Source: Cyprinodon diabolis (Eukaryota > Chordata > Actinopteri > Cyprinodontiformes > Cyprinodontidae). Taken from it: DNA of 64,000 nucleotides. The DNA lies in assembly GCA_030533445.1 (NCBI GenBank), contig CM060076.1:9704501-9768500 (forward strand), given 5' to 3'. Under the pieces are notes generated by a model that was not told the origin of the DNA, made no database searches, and was given only the letters and a program-made list of their open reading frames with translations. Below are positions 33,669 to 46,900 of the stretch, piece by piece; the first letter of the stretch is position 1, and every line of letters starts with the position of its first letter. A program made the translations under genes and the position numbers.

Positions 33669-35195
33669 AATATTTCAGACCTTTTTTTGTAAAAAAAAAA
33701 ACAACTAAAAAATACTGAAAATGCAACATCACTGATCATCCGCTTCCATCTTCCAGCTAGTTTATGAATGTTAGTTACTTAATATTCTCAAAAAATATAA
33801 CATCAAAAAAAAAAAATAAATAAATAAATATATATATATAAAGCTATTCTGTGTTTTGGGAAAGAAAAAAATATAAAGCTTGTTGTAAAAAAATTGAAAA
33901 ATGTTTCTAAATTTGCATTGTTGGTTCAGAGGTTAAAGGCACCCCCAGCATTGGTTTCAAATCTAAATTGATTCACTCTTTTGTACAGTTTGCAAATTTC
34001 TGTCCTCTGATAAATATATGCCACAACAAAATCTAAAAAAAATGTCTTCATATTTCAAACTTAATAATATGACTATAGTTCCTGAGATATTTCAAGTTCT
34101 TTTCAAGAACTGCAGAGGCAAAAAAAACAAAAAAACAAGCGATAATAAGCGGCAGATCAGTGCAAGCAAATTTATTTGGATAGCATGGTTATGATTATGG
34201 AATAATATGATGTACAGGCATATTTTTTTCAAAATGGGTTTTTTGGGGCGGAAACAGCTGGCACACAGAAAGAAGAAGTCCTTTGTGCCCTGGGAGAGAT
34301 GGATTTATCAGTAAGAGGAACACAGAAGGTTATGTTGCCTTCAGAACTTATAACCCCAAAGTGTTGACCTCCAGTTCACAGATGACCCCTGACATCTGTT
34401 TATGCTTGCTTGTGTATTTTAAACTTCAACAAACACCTTCAATGTCTGTCTCTGAAACCGCAAAAGGCTGCTTCATCTTCAACACTAAAGTATGTTAGAG
34501 CTTTGCAAACTGAACTTTGAAGGCCTGTCGGCATCATTGGACACACGGAAACATGCTGAAATCTCTTGATCAAAACAGACGCATCAATAATCTTCAAGGG
34601 CACTATGAACCAAAACAGGAAATCAAAAATGCCTATCCTCCAGGCTTCCAGGGTCCTTTAAGGGTTAGAGGTTCATGCTGACCTCTGAGTTACGGGACAG
34701 GCCAGGCATCACATGCTGGCAGCTTTGTAGAAGTGAGAGTGGGAAGTTGCTGCTCTTATTGTGACAACCTGGCACATGAGGTGACACTAAGGGCACTGCT
34801 TTGCAATTTGTGTGGACAGCTTTTAATACTGATGGACTGTTAACATGATCTCTATTAAAAGGTATAGGAATAGGTGGGAATACCCTCCTTTTCTCAACGC
34901 ATTCATTTTTTGCATCAGCTAAATTTAGTATAGATGCTGGTATTTTATGTGTTCCTGTAAAAGTTGTCACATTTTTTATTTACTTTTTTTATATGTTATA
35001 AAGGAACAAAAACACACCTATGCATTTCATATAAATTTGATTTGATAAATCAATGGTGCAAGAAAAATCATACATGGCTTTTAGCACTTTCCACACAAAA
35101 AAAAATCAGTGGGGATGTGGAGCAGGTTCTCTTCAAAAAGTGTTTATTCAACAATAAAGAGTTTCCTGAATGCTTGGGAGAACACTAGTAAACAC
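33669..35195. other. Non-coding DNA
   Basis: Includes A-rich and (TA)n/(AAAT)n runs near 33810-33840. The 101-codon minus ORF at 34665-34970 has no recognisable motif. No gene seen. Confidence 0.5.
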
Positions 35196-35432
35196 GAGTG
35201 GCAGCCTTGTGGTTAGGGTGTAGGGCTTGGAATCCTGAGTTTCAGAGTTCCAACCCCACTCCCACAGACTGCCACTCTGGGTCTCTGAGCAAAACCCTTA
35301 ACCCCACACTGCTCCCCGCACGGCGCACAATGGCAGCCCATTGCTTTGTAATCGAATTTGTTAAATACAGAGAATACAGTGAATTTCGTTGCACTGTACT
35401 TGTGACAGTGTAAATACAAAAAAAGGCTGAAA
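35196..35432 (+). repeat. tRNA-derived SINE
   Basis: The head has an A box (TGGTTAGGGTG, 35210-35220) and a B-box-like GTTCCAACCCC (35248-35258). A body follows with CTCTGAGCAAAACCCTTAACC and GCACAATGGCAGCCC, then a 3' part with GAATTTCGTTGCACTGTAC and an A/AAT-rich tail. This is the standard tRNA-head, body, LINE-like-tail plan of a fish SINE, and it differs in sequence from the family at 22.5 and 26.3 kb. Confidence 0.82.
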
Positions 35433-37632
35433 AAATAATAATAAATAAATAAACAGCATCAATAAAACCAAGAAATCCACCAGGAATGTCACAACAGACA
35501 AAATTGTGGTGACGTTTAACGCAGAGTTAGGTCATAAAACAATATGTTTATACAAATTACTGACAGATGTGGCAGTTCTTGCTTAAATATAAAAACTCCT
35601 CTGTCTTTACCCGGGTTATAATACACAACATAGGGTTCAAATGAAGAAGAAACGGATGAGAGGAAAAATCAATATTAATGTCAATATCAAATACAGTATC
35701 GAGTAACAATAACTTCTTTTTGCTGGTTTCAAAAATCCAGAGGAAAATATTCCCTACATAGCTCTTTGCTTATAAGACCATAGAATCAACCAGAATGCCA
35801 CAGTTTCCCTCCTTGATCCACAACCCCTGCAATCTTAGATAAGGAATAGATATTTGTTCCGACATAGACGAAACTCTTTTTTAAAAATTCCTTTGAAAAC
35901 TATTCCCTGAAAACCATCTCTCTCCATAAAGCTCTCCAGTTATCTATTAATGTTTTTAAATGAATCTCAAATCAAGATTCTGTTCAAGAAGTTAATTTTA
36001 AGAAGTCAATGAAAGTAAATCAGCAGTTAGTAGTAAAGCGATGGAGTTAAGGTTAGGTTTATACGCAGGGAAATATCAGAGTGAGTCAGTTCAGACTTCA
36101 GAAGAGACTTTGTGAAGCTGAATAGCCGTAATCAAACTGCTTCGCTATGCTGCTTTATTCTGAAAAGAAAAGTGCAAATGACTGAATATTTATGACACAT
36201 GTACAAAGACAGAGTTACTGCATGAGCCCAAGATGCAGCTCCAGATAGCCACCAAAAGTTCTAATGCACGTTTTCTACAAATATCCCTCAGAATTTTCTC
36301 TTTTGATTTTCCGTCAAAGGCTTAGAATATATATATATTTTAAACCTTTTTTTAAATCTTGTTTTCTGATCTATTTGTGTAAAAGACATCTGAATCTTTA
36401 GTTCATTTATGTCAAATTCAAAACATAATTTTTTTTCCTCACATATTTTCACATGAAGCTTTTTTTTGTTTGTTTTAAGAGATGCATGACTACCTGTCCT
36501 TCATTTTTAGGTATTTCTGAAGTGCATCACATTCTCACATTATCGTCTTTTCAAAAGAGATGCATTTATAATTTTCACATGTTTATCAATATTTATTGAG
36601 CACTTACTGCAAAAAGACTACAGAACACTTTAAATTTAAAAGAAGAAGAGGAGTTGGTCCGAGGTATTTTTCTTCAATTAATGAATAATTGTTTTGGGTT
36701 ATTATAGTAAACATTTTAAAATTAGAAAAAGGTTACATTTCTAGTTTTGTTTGTTTTTACACATGAGCTGTAAACAAGCCTTGTTTCCTGCAAAAAAAAC
36801 ACAAGAAAATAAAATAAACAGTGCAACCAACAAGCTTGAAGAACAGCACCTAAGCTCTACATCTTTTCATTTCATATAAACCTGCAGCCTTGAGGAAATG
36901 ATGTGAACTCATCACATTCTTCCATCCAATGCTTTCTAAATGTCTGTTTTCTTAGAAACCTAATTTCTGGTTATAGTTGCTGCATTTTAGTTTGAGGTAT
37001 GTCTGGCACTGAAAAGTAATTAGGTAAGAATAGTAAAATTTAGGCTTTGCATTTAAACACACAATCTGCTAAAAATCGACCTTCCACATTAAACAAATGG
37101 TCTTTATTGCCAAATCCCTAATGATAAAATGCTAAAAGGTAATACGGTTAGATGTTTATAACATGATTAATTTAATTTGTTTTTAGGATTCTTGTACGCT
37201 CTTAAAACAAAATGAAATTAGATTTTGTGTAAAAAAACAAAACAAACCTGTAGATATTAAGCCATAAATTTAAATACGTCGGTGCAACCACCTTAATCAG
37301 ATCAAAAGCAATGGAACAGTGGAAAAAGGCATGAAAGTCCAATGTGTTTCTTTTTATTTGCTTGTTTTCCTTAGTCATTCATCAGTGTTCTGGATGCATT
37401 AAACTTAAACAAAAAACAGCTCTGCTTGGTTTTAATGTTCTATGTGTTTGCAATTTTGTTGAAACCAAATGCACCCTTTTGATGGCTGGTACTTATGCAG
37501 AATTATTAAAAGCAAGATTTGACAGAAGTGGCTGTAAACGGACCAGAGAGGGCTTGGTGTAAAAGAAAATGAAAAAGGTATTGGTAATAACAGATGTAAG
37601 AATGAGAGCGGTTTGTCTGACAGGAAAGGTTG

Positions 37633-37634
<2 letters not shown>
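35433..37634. other. AT-rich non-coding DNA
   Basis: No coding, RNA or repeat signal that I can bound. The 72-codon ORF at 37344-37562 has no recognisable motif. Confidence 0.55.

Positions 37635-37719
<85 letters not shown>
37635..37719. repeat. (GT)n microsatellite
   Basis: 85 bp of uninterrupted GT. Likely highly length-polymorphic. Confidence 0.98.
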
Positions 37720-37721
<2 letters not shown>

Positions 37722-38630
37722 ATTGAAAAAACGCAGCCGAGAGGAAACTTTTTATCCGTGTTTGTCAGACTTTTTTTTTTCTGCTGCTGGTTTCCTGTAA
37801 GATGCTGAAGAGGTTTATTTATTGCTGGAGAGCTCCGTGCCTCGCATTCTCTTTCGGTACAATGTGTGACGTGGGAGTTATACTGTTCTTCTGAAAAGCA
37901 ATTAAAACCATCCAGGGTTCAACATTTTTGAAAATAGGGAGAAAGAAAGCAGCCTTATAGCCAACACCTTTTTTTTTTTTTTTTTGAAGAATCATGTTTC
38001 CTGTCTCTTATTTTCTCTCCGTTTGGCACATCCTCCATATATCTCTTCAGCAGAGGCATTAATTTGTCTCCACACCCATTTAAAAATACTTCCCATGAAT
38101 ATGATTTGATTTTAAAAAGTTACATCTAATAACTGTTTCTCTAAATGTCCTTGTTGTGAAAATACATGAAATAAAGCTGTAATGCTTCAGTTGATCTCGT
38201 TTTAAAAGCTATTTAATGGTTTTACTCTAGTTTCAGTTTGCAAATAAATCAAGCATCCCTCTCTGCCACTTCAGATGAATGTGGGCTGAGAGATAATTTA
38301 ATGTGATGTTGTTCTGTTCCATGACCTGTTGGTTCTGGACAGATTAAAAGCTTATTGGCACCCAGTCATCCTGTTTCTTGGACTCACAAAGAGGCAGATG
38401 CAGCTTCAAACATGGAGATTAAAATACATTGTGCTGGATCGTTAATGTTTTATTTGATTCTGATCGTGTTCAGATGTCACAAAGCTTACTATGGTGTACT
38501 ATGAACTGTAAGGAGTGACAGCTTTAGCCTCCTGGCTGGACTTAAAGTGAACTTTTTAAAGAAGTTAAATACTGGAGTTTCCTTCAGACTGTAAAATAGA
38601 GGGGTGACATAGACCTGAAACACTGAAATA
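37720..38630. other. Non-coding DNA
   Basis: AT-rich with long T runs. Nothing recognised. Confidence 0.55.
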
Positions 38631-38956
38631 CATCCATCCATCCATCCATCCATCCATCCATCCATCCATCCATCCATCCATCCATCCATCCATCCATCCT
38701 CCAATCCAACCATCGATCCGTACATCCATCATTCCTCCCTCCCTCCATCAAACCATCCATCCATCCATCCCTCCTTCCATCTATCCAACCATCCATCTTC
38801 CAATCCATCCATCCATCCATCCATCCATCCACACCTTAATCCATCCATCCATCTATCTATCCGTCCATCCATCCACACCTTAATCCATCCATCCATCCAT
38901 CCATCCATCCATCCATCCATCCATCCATCCATCCATCCATCCATCCATCCATCCAT
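38631..38956. repeat. (ATCC)n microsatellite, 326 bp
   Basis: A pure block of about 17 units at the left, a degenerate middle with CTCC, CTTCC and CATCT variants, a duplicated CACACCTTAATCC segment (38831-38842 and 38874-38885), and a pure block at the right. The minus-strand WMDG-repeat ORFs are translations of this array. Confidence 0.97.
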
Positions 38957-40655
38957 TCTAAGAAAAACAGGCTATCCAAACAGACCATTTTAAAACATAT
39001 TTAAAAACTAAATCCATCAACATCAACAACAGAGATGGCACCATTGGTAGCTTACATGTTATTTTTCTTCTACAAAAAAGTGGAACTAATTTAGTCTATT
39101 CTGTTAATGTTTCTAAGCAGTTTGCATTTGTTCACAAAATAGATTTTCAAAGTTAATTATGCCAACTGTTTGTCTATATGTAGCACCAAATCACCAAAGT
39201 GTAAAACAGTAGTTGGCAATAAAGTATTTTCTGAGTCTGAGATCACTATGGAGGAGATTCTATGAAGGGGGGGAGGGTGGGGATAAAATGTTTCTCTTAC
39301 TGTCCTTGCTGTTCAACAGAGGTAAAATTTGTTATGACGTAACAACTGGGGAGGTAAATGTTTTACGTAGAATGCTTTGGATTTCTTTTCTCTTTTTTTA
39401 ATATCATTTCTTTTCTTTTTTCACTATTTGGTTAAACAATATGTATATAAATAGTTATTATTATTATTACAGTGAAAGTATAAATGTTGACTTCATTCCA
39501 GAAATAGAGGAGAATAAAAAATCCTGATTTCCCAAGCTGTTTTCATCCATTTACTTTGGTTTTTTCGCCATTAGTTTAAGTTCAACAATTGCTTCACTGA
39601 TGGTCCTTCCAGCAACCATTGAAGCTTTTAACAAAGACATAGTAATAATAATAATAATAATAATAAAAAAAATTATAATGCTGTGCTGGGAAATGACTGG
39701 GAGGCACCCAGCTGGTGAGCACAAAGGAGCATTTAGAGGCCAAATATTACTCTTTGAGCGAAACAGACCAACATCTCCTCAGCAAATATTGTATCACAAC
39801 TGATTAGGTAGGGGAAGGTTGAATTGACAAATGTACTCAATAAACTGATCCTATCTGTTTGCTTTAGCAAAAACACAGTTATAAATCTGAGCAAGAACAA
39901 ATAAAAACACTCCAAAGCAATTTTTATAAATAGTCACATAAAAATAATTACTTACAAGCAACTTGCATGTAAGCAATGTTTCAATATTTTTATATTAACC
40001 TTTAATAGCAGACAGAATGCTGCTACTATTTCAGAAAATCTAAAAAGATTTTAATTGTACATCAAAATAACATTTTAACGTACATCTCTGTTTTCACTTT
40101 AGCTTTATGTTTTAGTTAAGTGTGAATATTAAAGAATTTTTTTAGCTTATGCTTATAATTTTGGAATATGAATAACACTTGGTAGCATATTCAAATTCTC
40201 AATTCCACTATATTGTCTTCAAGATTATCTTTCTTAGCTGTTCATTTTTTTATGCATCTTAACATTCTTTATTGAATTTGCTGCAGTATCTTACACAAAT
40301 TTATTTCTTAAACAGCAATTGATTTAGGCCTATATTTTTTTCTAACAAATCCGTAATGCTTAGTTTTAAGTGAAACGACAGTGCCCCCTAGCGGTCTACT
40401 GTTGACTCACGCCTCAGTCTACAACACAAAAAATAAAAAAAGGCACACACACAAAAAAATCAACTACCAGACGTGTTAAGCCGGAATTTTAGCAGATTGT
40501 CTTCAGATGTTTCCCCAAAAAAACTTAAAAATATTTTATACTATATACTTTCATGCTTTTTTGAATATGTTATACTTTCATGAAGTTACCAAATTTCAAA
40601 ACATTTTGAGAAATATGCCATTGCTTGACAGCAATTTAAAAAGATTTTGAGGAAA
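38957..40655. other. Non-coding DNA with short (AAT)n
   Basis: AT-rich. An (AAT)n run lies at about 39641-39664. No gene seen. Confidence 0.55.
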
Positions 40656-40659
40656 AATC

Positions 40660-41340
40660 TTACAAGGTTATTATCATGTCAAAGTGGTATTCTTTGGGAA
40701 TCGTGTAATGAATGTGCAAATACCAGTTAAAATTGGGAACAAAACTATTGAAAAGGTCTATAAACATACATTTCTTGGCCTAACATTCTGTCATAAAATC
40801 AACTGGAAACCCCACATTACAAAAATGAAAACCAAAGTTGCAAAGATTTTAGCCCTAATGCATAAATCAAATCATATGATCGACAACAAAGCCCTATATA
40901 ACATACTGCTTTATTATCCCCCCTCGTTTAACATACTGTGTACAGATCTGGTGGAAATGCATATAAAAGTAATCCTGACCCATTGTTCAAAGTTCAAAAA
41001 AAGGCAATAAGAATACTCTATTTAGGAGGATCACAGCTGGACACAAATTCATTATTGCTTAAATAAAAAACAATGAAGTTTGTGGATCTAACTGTATTTA
41101 AGACGGCTCAAATTAGGTTTAAATTGGCACTTCCTGAAAGTATACAAAATATGTTCTGCAAATGATCCATCAAGTGCAACCTGAGCAGTCAGATGAGTTT
41201 TGATACCCAGTACTCCAGAACTAGCCCTGAAAAGCATGTGTGCCACGAGACGTGGATTAGAAATAATCTAAAAGAATACATCATATATTATAAAAATCTG
41301 GTACACTTTAAAAGGGTTTACAAAGAGTCTTTATTTCATT
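40660..41340 (+). pseudogene. Non-LTR retrotransposon ORF2, C-terminal part
   Basis: The frame from 40684 reads KVYKHTFLGLTFCHKINWKP, then HITKMKTKVAKILALMHKSN and NKALYNILLYY. This matches the FLGVxxDxxLxWxxHI and YxxLxxPxLxYC region just after the polymerase core in jockey/L2-like LINEs. A frameshift follows near 40995, and then decayed words including QKRQ.EYSI-like and MKFVDLTVFKTAQI. The last part (FKRVYKESLF) fits a C-terminal end. It differs from the L2 fragments at 25.5 and 30.7 kb, so it is a separate lineage. Inactive. Confidence 0.7.
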
Positions 41341-41990
41341 AGTCATTCCATAGGTCTACAATACCACCTATTTTATCATTTATGATCGTCCAAATTATAA
41401 AAGGAAAGTAGAAATACAAAACATTAACCATATTTACCAGGTATTTCCTGAGTTTTTTGTAGGTTCATAATGCCACCCATTTTATTGTTTTATGATCAAA
41501 CAGCTGATAAAAGTAGAAAATAAATACAAATCATTTACCAAGCATTTTATCAAGCACATAGACTTGATCCATGTCTTAAACATTTTAGTTTGATCCATCA
41601 TAAACCATAGAAAATTATGGACATTTTGAAGGACTAACAAAGTGCTTGGTAAATGTTTTTGTGTGCCTTTTAACTTTTCAAAAGGTATAACTTGTATGAT
41701 CATGCACGAGTACAAACAGATGCTATGCATATATTAGTACCTGATATCTATCAAGAGTTAAACTGTAAACAGTTTTTATAAGGTGAAATCTAACTGCAGC
41801 TTCATGTATAAGTCAGAGGTGGGTTTCTCAAACTTCAACCTACTCCTTTTGAGTTTACAATTCAATGTATTTTCCTGTGGTAACATTTGTTGTTTGTTGG
41901 TTTTGTTTGCTACTAAGTTTAACAGTGTGTGGATTGTAAACATGAAAAATGAATATATTTTTGTCTTTCTTTATCCAGGCATAAAACATC
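41341..41990. other. Non-coding DNA
   Basis: AT-rich. Nothing recognised. Confidence 0.55.
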
Positions 41991-42099
41991 ACTGACTGAC
42001 TGACTGACTGACTGACTGACTGACTGACTGACTGACTGACTGACTGACTGACTGACTGACTCACTCACTCACTCACTCACTCACTCACTCACTCACTCA
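41991..42099. repeat. Compound (ACTG)n / (TCAC)n microsatellite
   Basis: 70 bp of ACTG units switch at 42061, by a single base change per unit, to about 39 bp of TCAC units. Both arrays are uninterrupted. Confidence 0.98.
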
Positions 42100-43712
42100 A
42101 ATGGGGGGTTCAGTGAACTGTAGAGACACTAATGGGATTCCTGACAGCATAATTTAACGATGAGCTTGATGCTTTCTATCTCACTCACATCTGCTGCTGC
42201 TTTCCTCATTTCCCAGCCGCTCTTCCTAACACTCATCCATCAACTCATCACTCCGCAAAGCTATAATGGCTAATTTGTTGTCATCTAATTTAGCCAGAGA
42301 CAAGAATCCAGATTATCATCTACACTTACACTGACTACATATTTATATTCCACTCTATGGATATATCTGCTTTTGAGTGTAAATTCTGGATAAGAGGGGA
42401 AAGAATCTACATAAAAAATATATGAACAGGAAGGGAGACCTCTTGAATATTCAAATAGATAGAAAGATAAAGACGTTGACTAATACTGAATAGAAATCCA
42501 TATTACTGTAGGTACTAAATGATGTTCATATCATCATATTATGCTTTTAGAAATAGTGTCTTTCAGTATAGCTTGTTATACAACATATTAATTAGTCAGT
42601 TCATGGGTCCTAATTCAATTGGTTTGCTGGTTTTCTTGTTTTTGTTTGTTTTTGAATAAAGAATCTGATTAATTTGAGATGATTTCATGGAAGTCTTTGT
42701 CCACTAGGTGTCACACTAGAGCTGAATATTCAGAGAACCAGGACCAACTTTTTTTGTTCCCTTAGGGAAATATTTTCTCCTGTTTTGTTTTCATTCTTTC
42801 TTTGATGTATATCCCCCTTTTTTTTTTAGTTTGTTATTGAGTTGGCTTCCAATAAAGGGTGAGATTGTGTTTGATTAACCAAATCTCAGTTGATTGGATT
42901 GTTATGATTTAAATAATTTTTTTCATTATTTTTGACCATCAGTATTTCTTCAGGGCCTGTTAAATTCACATCCACATATATTAAGTGATGGTTGATGTTA
43001 TGATTAATATGGCCCATCACTGAGGATAGTAGAACCTACCAGAACTGCAGGTGGAAAGTTTTGTTTGTTTTCAACAAAGGAGATTTCAGTTGTTTTATTA
43101 ACTTTGTAGTTTTCCAATTATTAAGCAGGTAGGCGTTGTCACTACATCTGAAATCTGATTTTCAAATAAAGATTTGACAATAAATTACAGCATTAATTCT
43201 AGTATTTTACCTTATATACTAAAATAATAATAAAAAGACTAATCAAATCTGAAACCAATTATTATACAATGTTTGCAAGTGAGTTAAAGCAGGATTTTTG
43301 ATTTATAAAATGAGATTTATGGGTATAACTTATATCCTACAAATAGGAAAGAAAATAACAGTTTTCCTCGTTGATAATTTAAAAATTATCTAATTTTTAT
43401 TGACATGTCAAGAAATATTAACCAAAAATATGTTTCCCTTCATCAACACTGTTTTAATTTACTTTATTATTGTTTAGGTAAGCTAATCATTCCAAAAGTA
43501 TTTTTAATTTTGTATCTATGGTTTTATCAAATATTACTTTATTAGAATCCTACGTTTTGTATCAAACACTTTAAGATGGAGAAATATACAGAGATTCGTC
43601 GCCATAACTTATTTAAATGATTTGCATTATTTTTTATCAGTCAAATAATATACAGTAATATTCTCCCTTTAAGCACCTGTCTGTTCTGATTCCAACCTGC
43701 TCTCAGTACAGA
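42100..43712. other. AT-rich non-coding DNA
   Basis: No gene or bounded repeat seen. Confidence 0.55.
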
Positions 43713-43714
43713 AT

Positions 43715-43971
43715 CACTGCAAAAAATTTAATTTTTTCTTGAACTGAGGTGGTAATTGAAACAGTTTGCCAATAGAACGAGACAATTTACATTTAAAATA
43801 AGAAAAAAAATATGACATTGTCTTATTTCAAGTACATATTATCTAATTTTCTTATTTTCAGAGTAAACATACTCATTCCATTGGCAAATAATCTTATTTA
43901 CCTACTCAAATTAAGGGTAAATACACAAAATTTAAGACATTATTACTTATTTCTGGATCTTTTTTGCAGTG
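43715..43971. mobile_element. Palindromic CACTGCAAA-type MITE, copy D
   Basis: The ends are CACTGCAAAAAATTT and ...TTTTTTGCAGTG, flanked by AT on each side (43713-43714 and 43972-43973), again a 2-bp duplication. It is 257 bp long, shorter than copy C because the segment just inside the left end is missing. Confidence 0.9.
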
Positions 43972-43973
43972 AT

Positions 43974-46900
43974 CACAGATGCACACATGAGTCTTGCGGC
44001 AGCATCTCTGTCAGGATTAAATCACAGATGTACCAGTAAATACAAAGTTAATCAAATGAAGCTTCTGTTGAGATAACTTGATAAAATAAAGACAATTCAT
44101 ATGTTTGTTCCCTTTGGATCTGATATCTATGGACTGTGTATCCAAGTCAAACGTATAAATCAAACGAACAGGATCGGAAAACCCCTCAGTTTCTAGCTCA
44201 TTTGTTATCCCCAACTCTGGTTAACAGTTAACCTTCTTTCACGCCTGATTTCATGGTAATTCTTAAGAAGTATATCTGGCTCTGAGGTCAGTCAGAAGTG
44301 ATGCTGGAACCACGGCAGGAACATCTCTGTTACTCTGCGTTGAAGCCTGACTGATTATCTGCAGCTGCTGATTTATTGCTGAGCAACAAAGAAAGCCTTC
44401 CATTGTGTCCTGGAATAAAAGCCAGGAATGTTGGACGCTCCATTAATTAGCCACTTTGTTGTGCTGTTGCATGGGGGTAGCAGTAATGATTAAGCTACCC
44501 TGTAGTCACATTAACAGAGACTAAAGAGCAGTGTTGTAGTGTAATGGCTTTCCTCTTTTGAGCTTTTATTCCTAGGAGGTGTGCCACAGAGTTTTACGGT
44601 GGGGGTTTCATGTCACCAACAGATAAAACAAACTAAAGCTCAACCTTACCTGCGTACAGAAATTAACTACTTTTAATTCAGGTAGTTGAGGTTCATTACA
44701 GCCTCTACAATATGATCATTAATGGTGCATGTGTTCGGATTATCTTCACTGCAGCAAAACCTACAACAAAATATTCTGAATAATCATTGTGATTTTATAC
44801 TTTTCAATACACACACACACACATATATGTATATATACAGTCATATTATGTATAGATACAATAAAATTAGGAAATTATAAAGGACTGAAAAAAAATATAC
44901 TTAAATTTGGGGGAAATGTAAAGGAGGCTTAGTTCCTGCTTAAAGGTAATTTTATTCTATTACTGACAAACCAGGTTCATCAGAACTCGCATCATCATTT
45001 ACTGAGCATGGCTATATGGATGGATGACCTGGAAAGAGTGAGGTCTTTGTCGTTTCCATCTACCATGCAGAAGAAAGAGTCACATACATGATATAAAACA
45101 ATTTAAAACAAATTGGGATGGTGCAGTTTGGACACATTGCCAAGGGCAAAGTGTCTTTTCTCATGGAGAATGCATATCTTCCTCATGCCTGCAGGAATTT
45201 TCTCTGAGAACTCCAGCTTCCTTTCACAGCCAATAAAACAAAACTATGTTAGACTAAATGGTCTCTTTAAATAAAATGTTTCCCTGGCTGTTCATCCAGT
45301 GAGTCTGGATACATTTCTACAGTCCTTCCCAATGAGTGTTGGAATAAGGCACAAGTGACCTTGCAACCTTTTATACGTAAAGCACTTATTGGTAGATGGA
45401 TGTTTAACCTTAGACACAACCTGCAATACAATGGGTCAAATAAAACAACAATAAAAAGTGGGAGAAGGGTACATATTCCTTGATTAAAAAACAAAACAAA
45501 AAACAAACTGTTGTCTTTGCATTAATTTATAAATTTTCCCACAGAACCCCAAAGAGTATTTCTTTTTAGACACAGTGAAGCTAAGCAAGTTGTGCAGGAG
45601 ATTGTTCGACAGTAGGGGGCAGTAAAGCTGTGCAGATCTTTACTAAATGGCAGAACTAATTGTGGACACTGATGTTGGAAATTAATACATCTCAGAAGAG
45701 TCTCCTTGCATGTTGCATATGCTGCAGTCTGTATCTGTATGTTGACAGACTTCTCTGTCAACGCGTCTCTGTTATGGACACAGTCTCCTCCTCCTCCTCC
45801 CCTGTGAGCTGCAGCTGTCATGGTCTGCAGGTCTTGTATCTTTCTCTTGCATTGGTGACTTAATTGCTGTCTGTTCATTTTGTTTATCCAAACCTGCATG
45901 CTACCCCTCAGTTTAAATATTAGTTCATTTAATTATTACCTTTTTTCTCTTACCCAGTTACATGTTCTTTGAAAATTGTTCTTCTTATTCCAATTTGTGA
46001 TTTTGATCTCTATTGTTTCTTTATTTTTTATATTCAGTCTTTTTTGGCTTTCTTGCTTTTTTAAAAACAAACTTACAGTAATATTTCTAAAGACAGTTTT
46101 TTTTCTTTTAAATTTTGACTTTATCATTCATTTTTTTAGTCGGGTAAATGATGATTATCAGAAAACCTTATCTGTCTATGTCTCTAACTCTGACTGACTC
46201 AGTCATTTGATGAATATTTCTAATCATAAGGGATGAGGCACAAAATTTAACAAAGATCCAAGTTAACTTTCAGCCTTTAGTCTCTATTTTAGGTTGCTTC
46301 TCTCAGGACCATTTGTCCCATTTCTTAATTAAATGATATGGCTTTCATTTTCTTAAAGAAATATATATGATTTTAGTTTCTGGCTCTGATCCTTATGCTG
46401 GATGTGAAGCATTTCATCCAATCAGATAGACGTTTTAGTTGATGCTTTTCTACTGCAAAGGTCCTTCATTTGAGCCAGAACATAACTTTTATGATTTAGG
46501 AGAGTGTATGGATAGGAGCACAGGTGCAGGAGCTGAATGAAAAAGAAATTCCCCAAAGTTTAGAGTTAGATGGTTGCTCTCCTGCTTAATCCCCTTGAAA
46601 AACACTGTATTCTACTGTTTTGACTCAGCTGTGTGACTCTGAATCACAGAAATAACAGAGATAATAAACAAACCTACAATCATAAATATTTTAAATAGTC
46701 TACAAAGACCATAAAAAGAGTGGAAAACTCACAGTAAGTATGTGTATGTATTGGGGTGCTGCTAAAGTTGAGATATGTACTACTGTAGTTCTGCTCAGCC
46801 ACATTCGGTCCATAGACAAACACATACGGTAGCATATAAAGTGAAAGAGACAGTAGTGAGAAAATGATAGGATACTGTACTGAACATAAATCTAACCAAT

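Noticed and set aside
34665..34970. 101-codon minus-strand ORF
   Set aside because: No recognisable domain and ordinary AT-rich context. Length is within chance for a 64-kb window.
38489..38956. Minus-strand ORFs with WMDG repeats
   Set aside because: Direct translation of the (ATCC)n microsatellite. The same applies to 23921-24103.
45522..45899. 125-codon minus-strand ORF
   Set aside because: Poly-Gly comes from a (CTC)n run. No motif, splice context or start context supports a gene.
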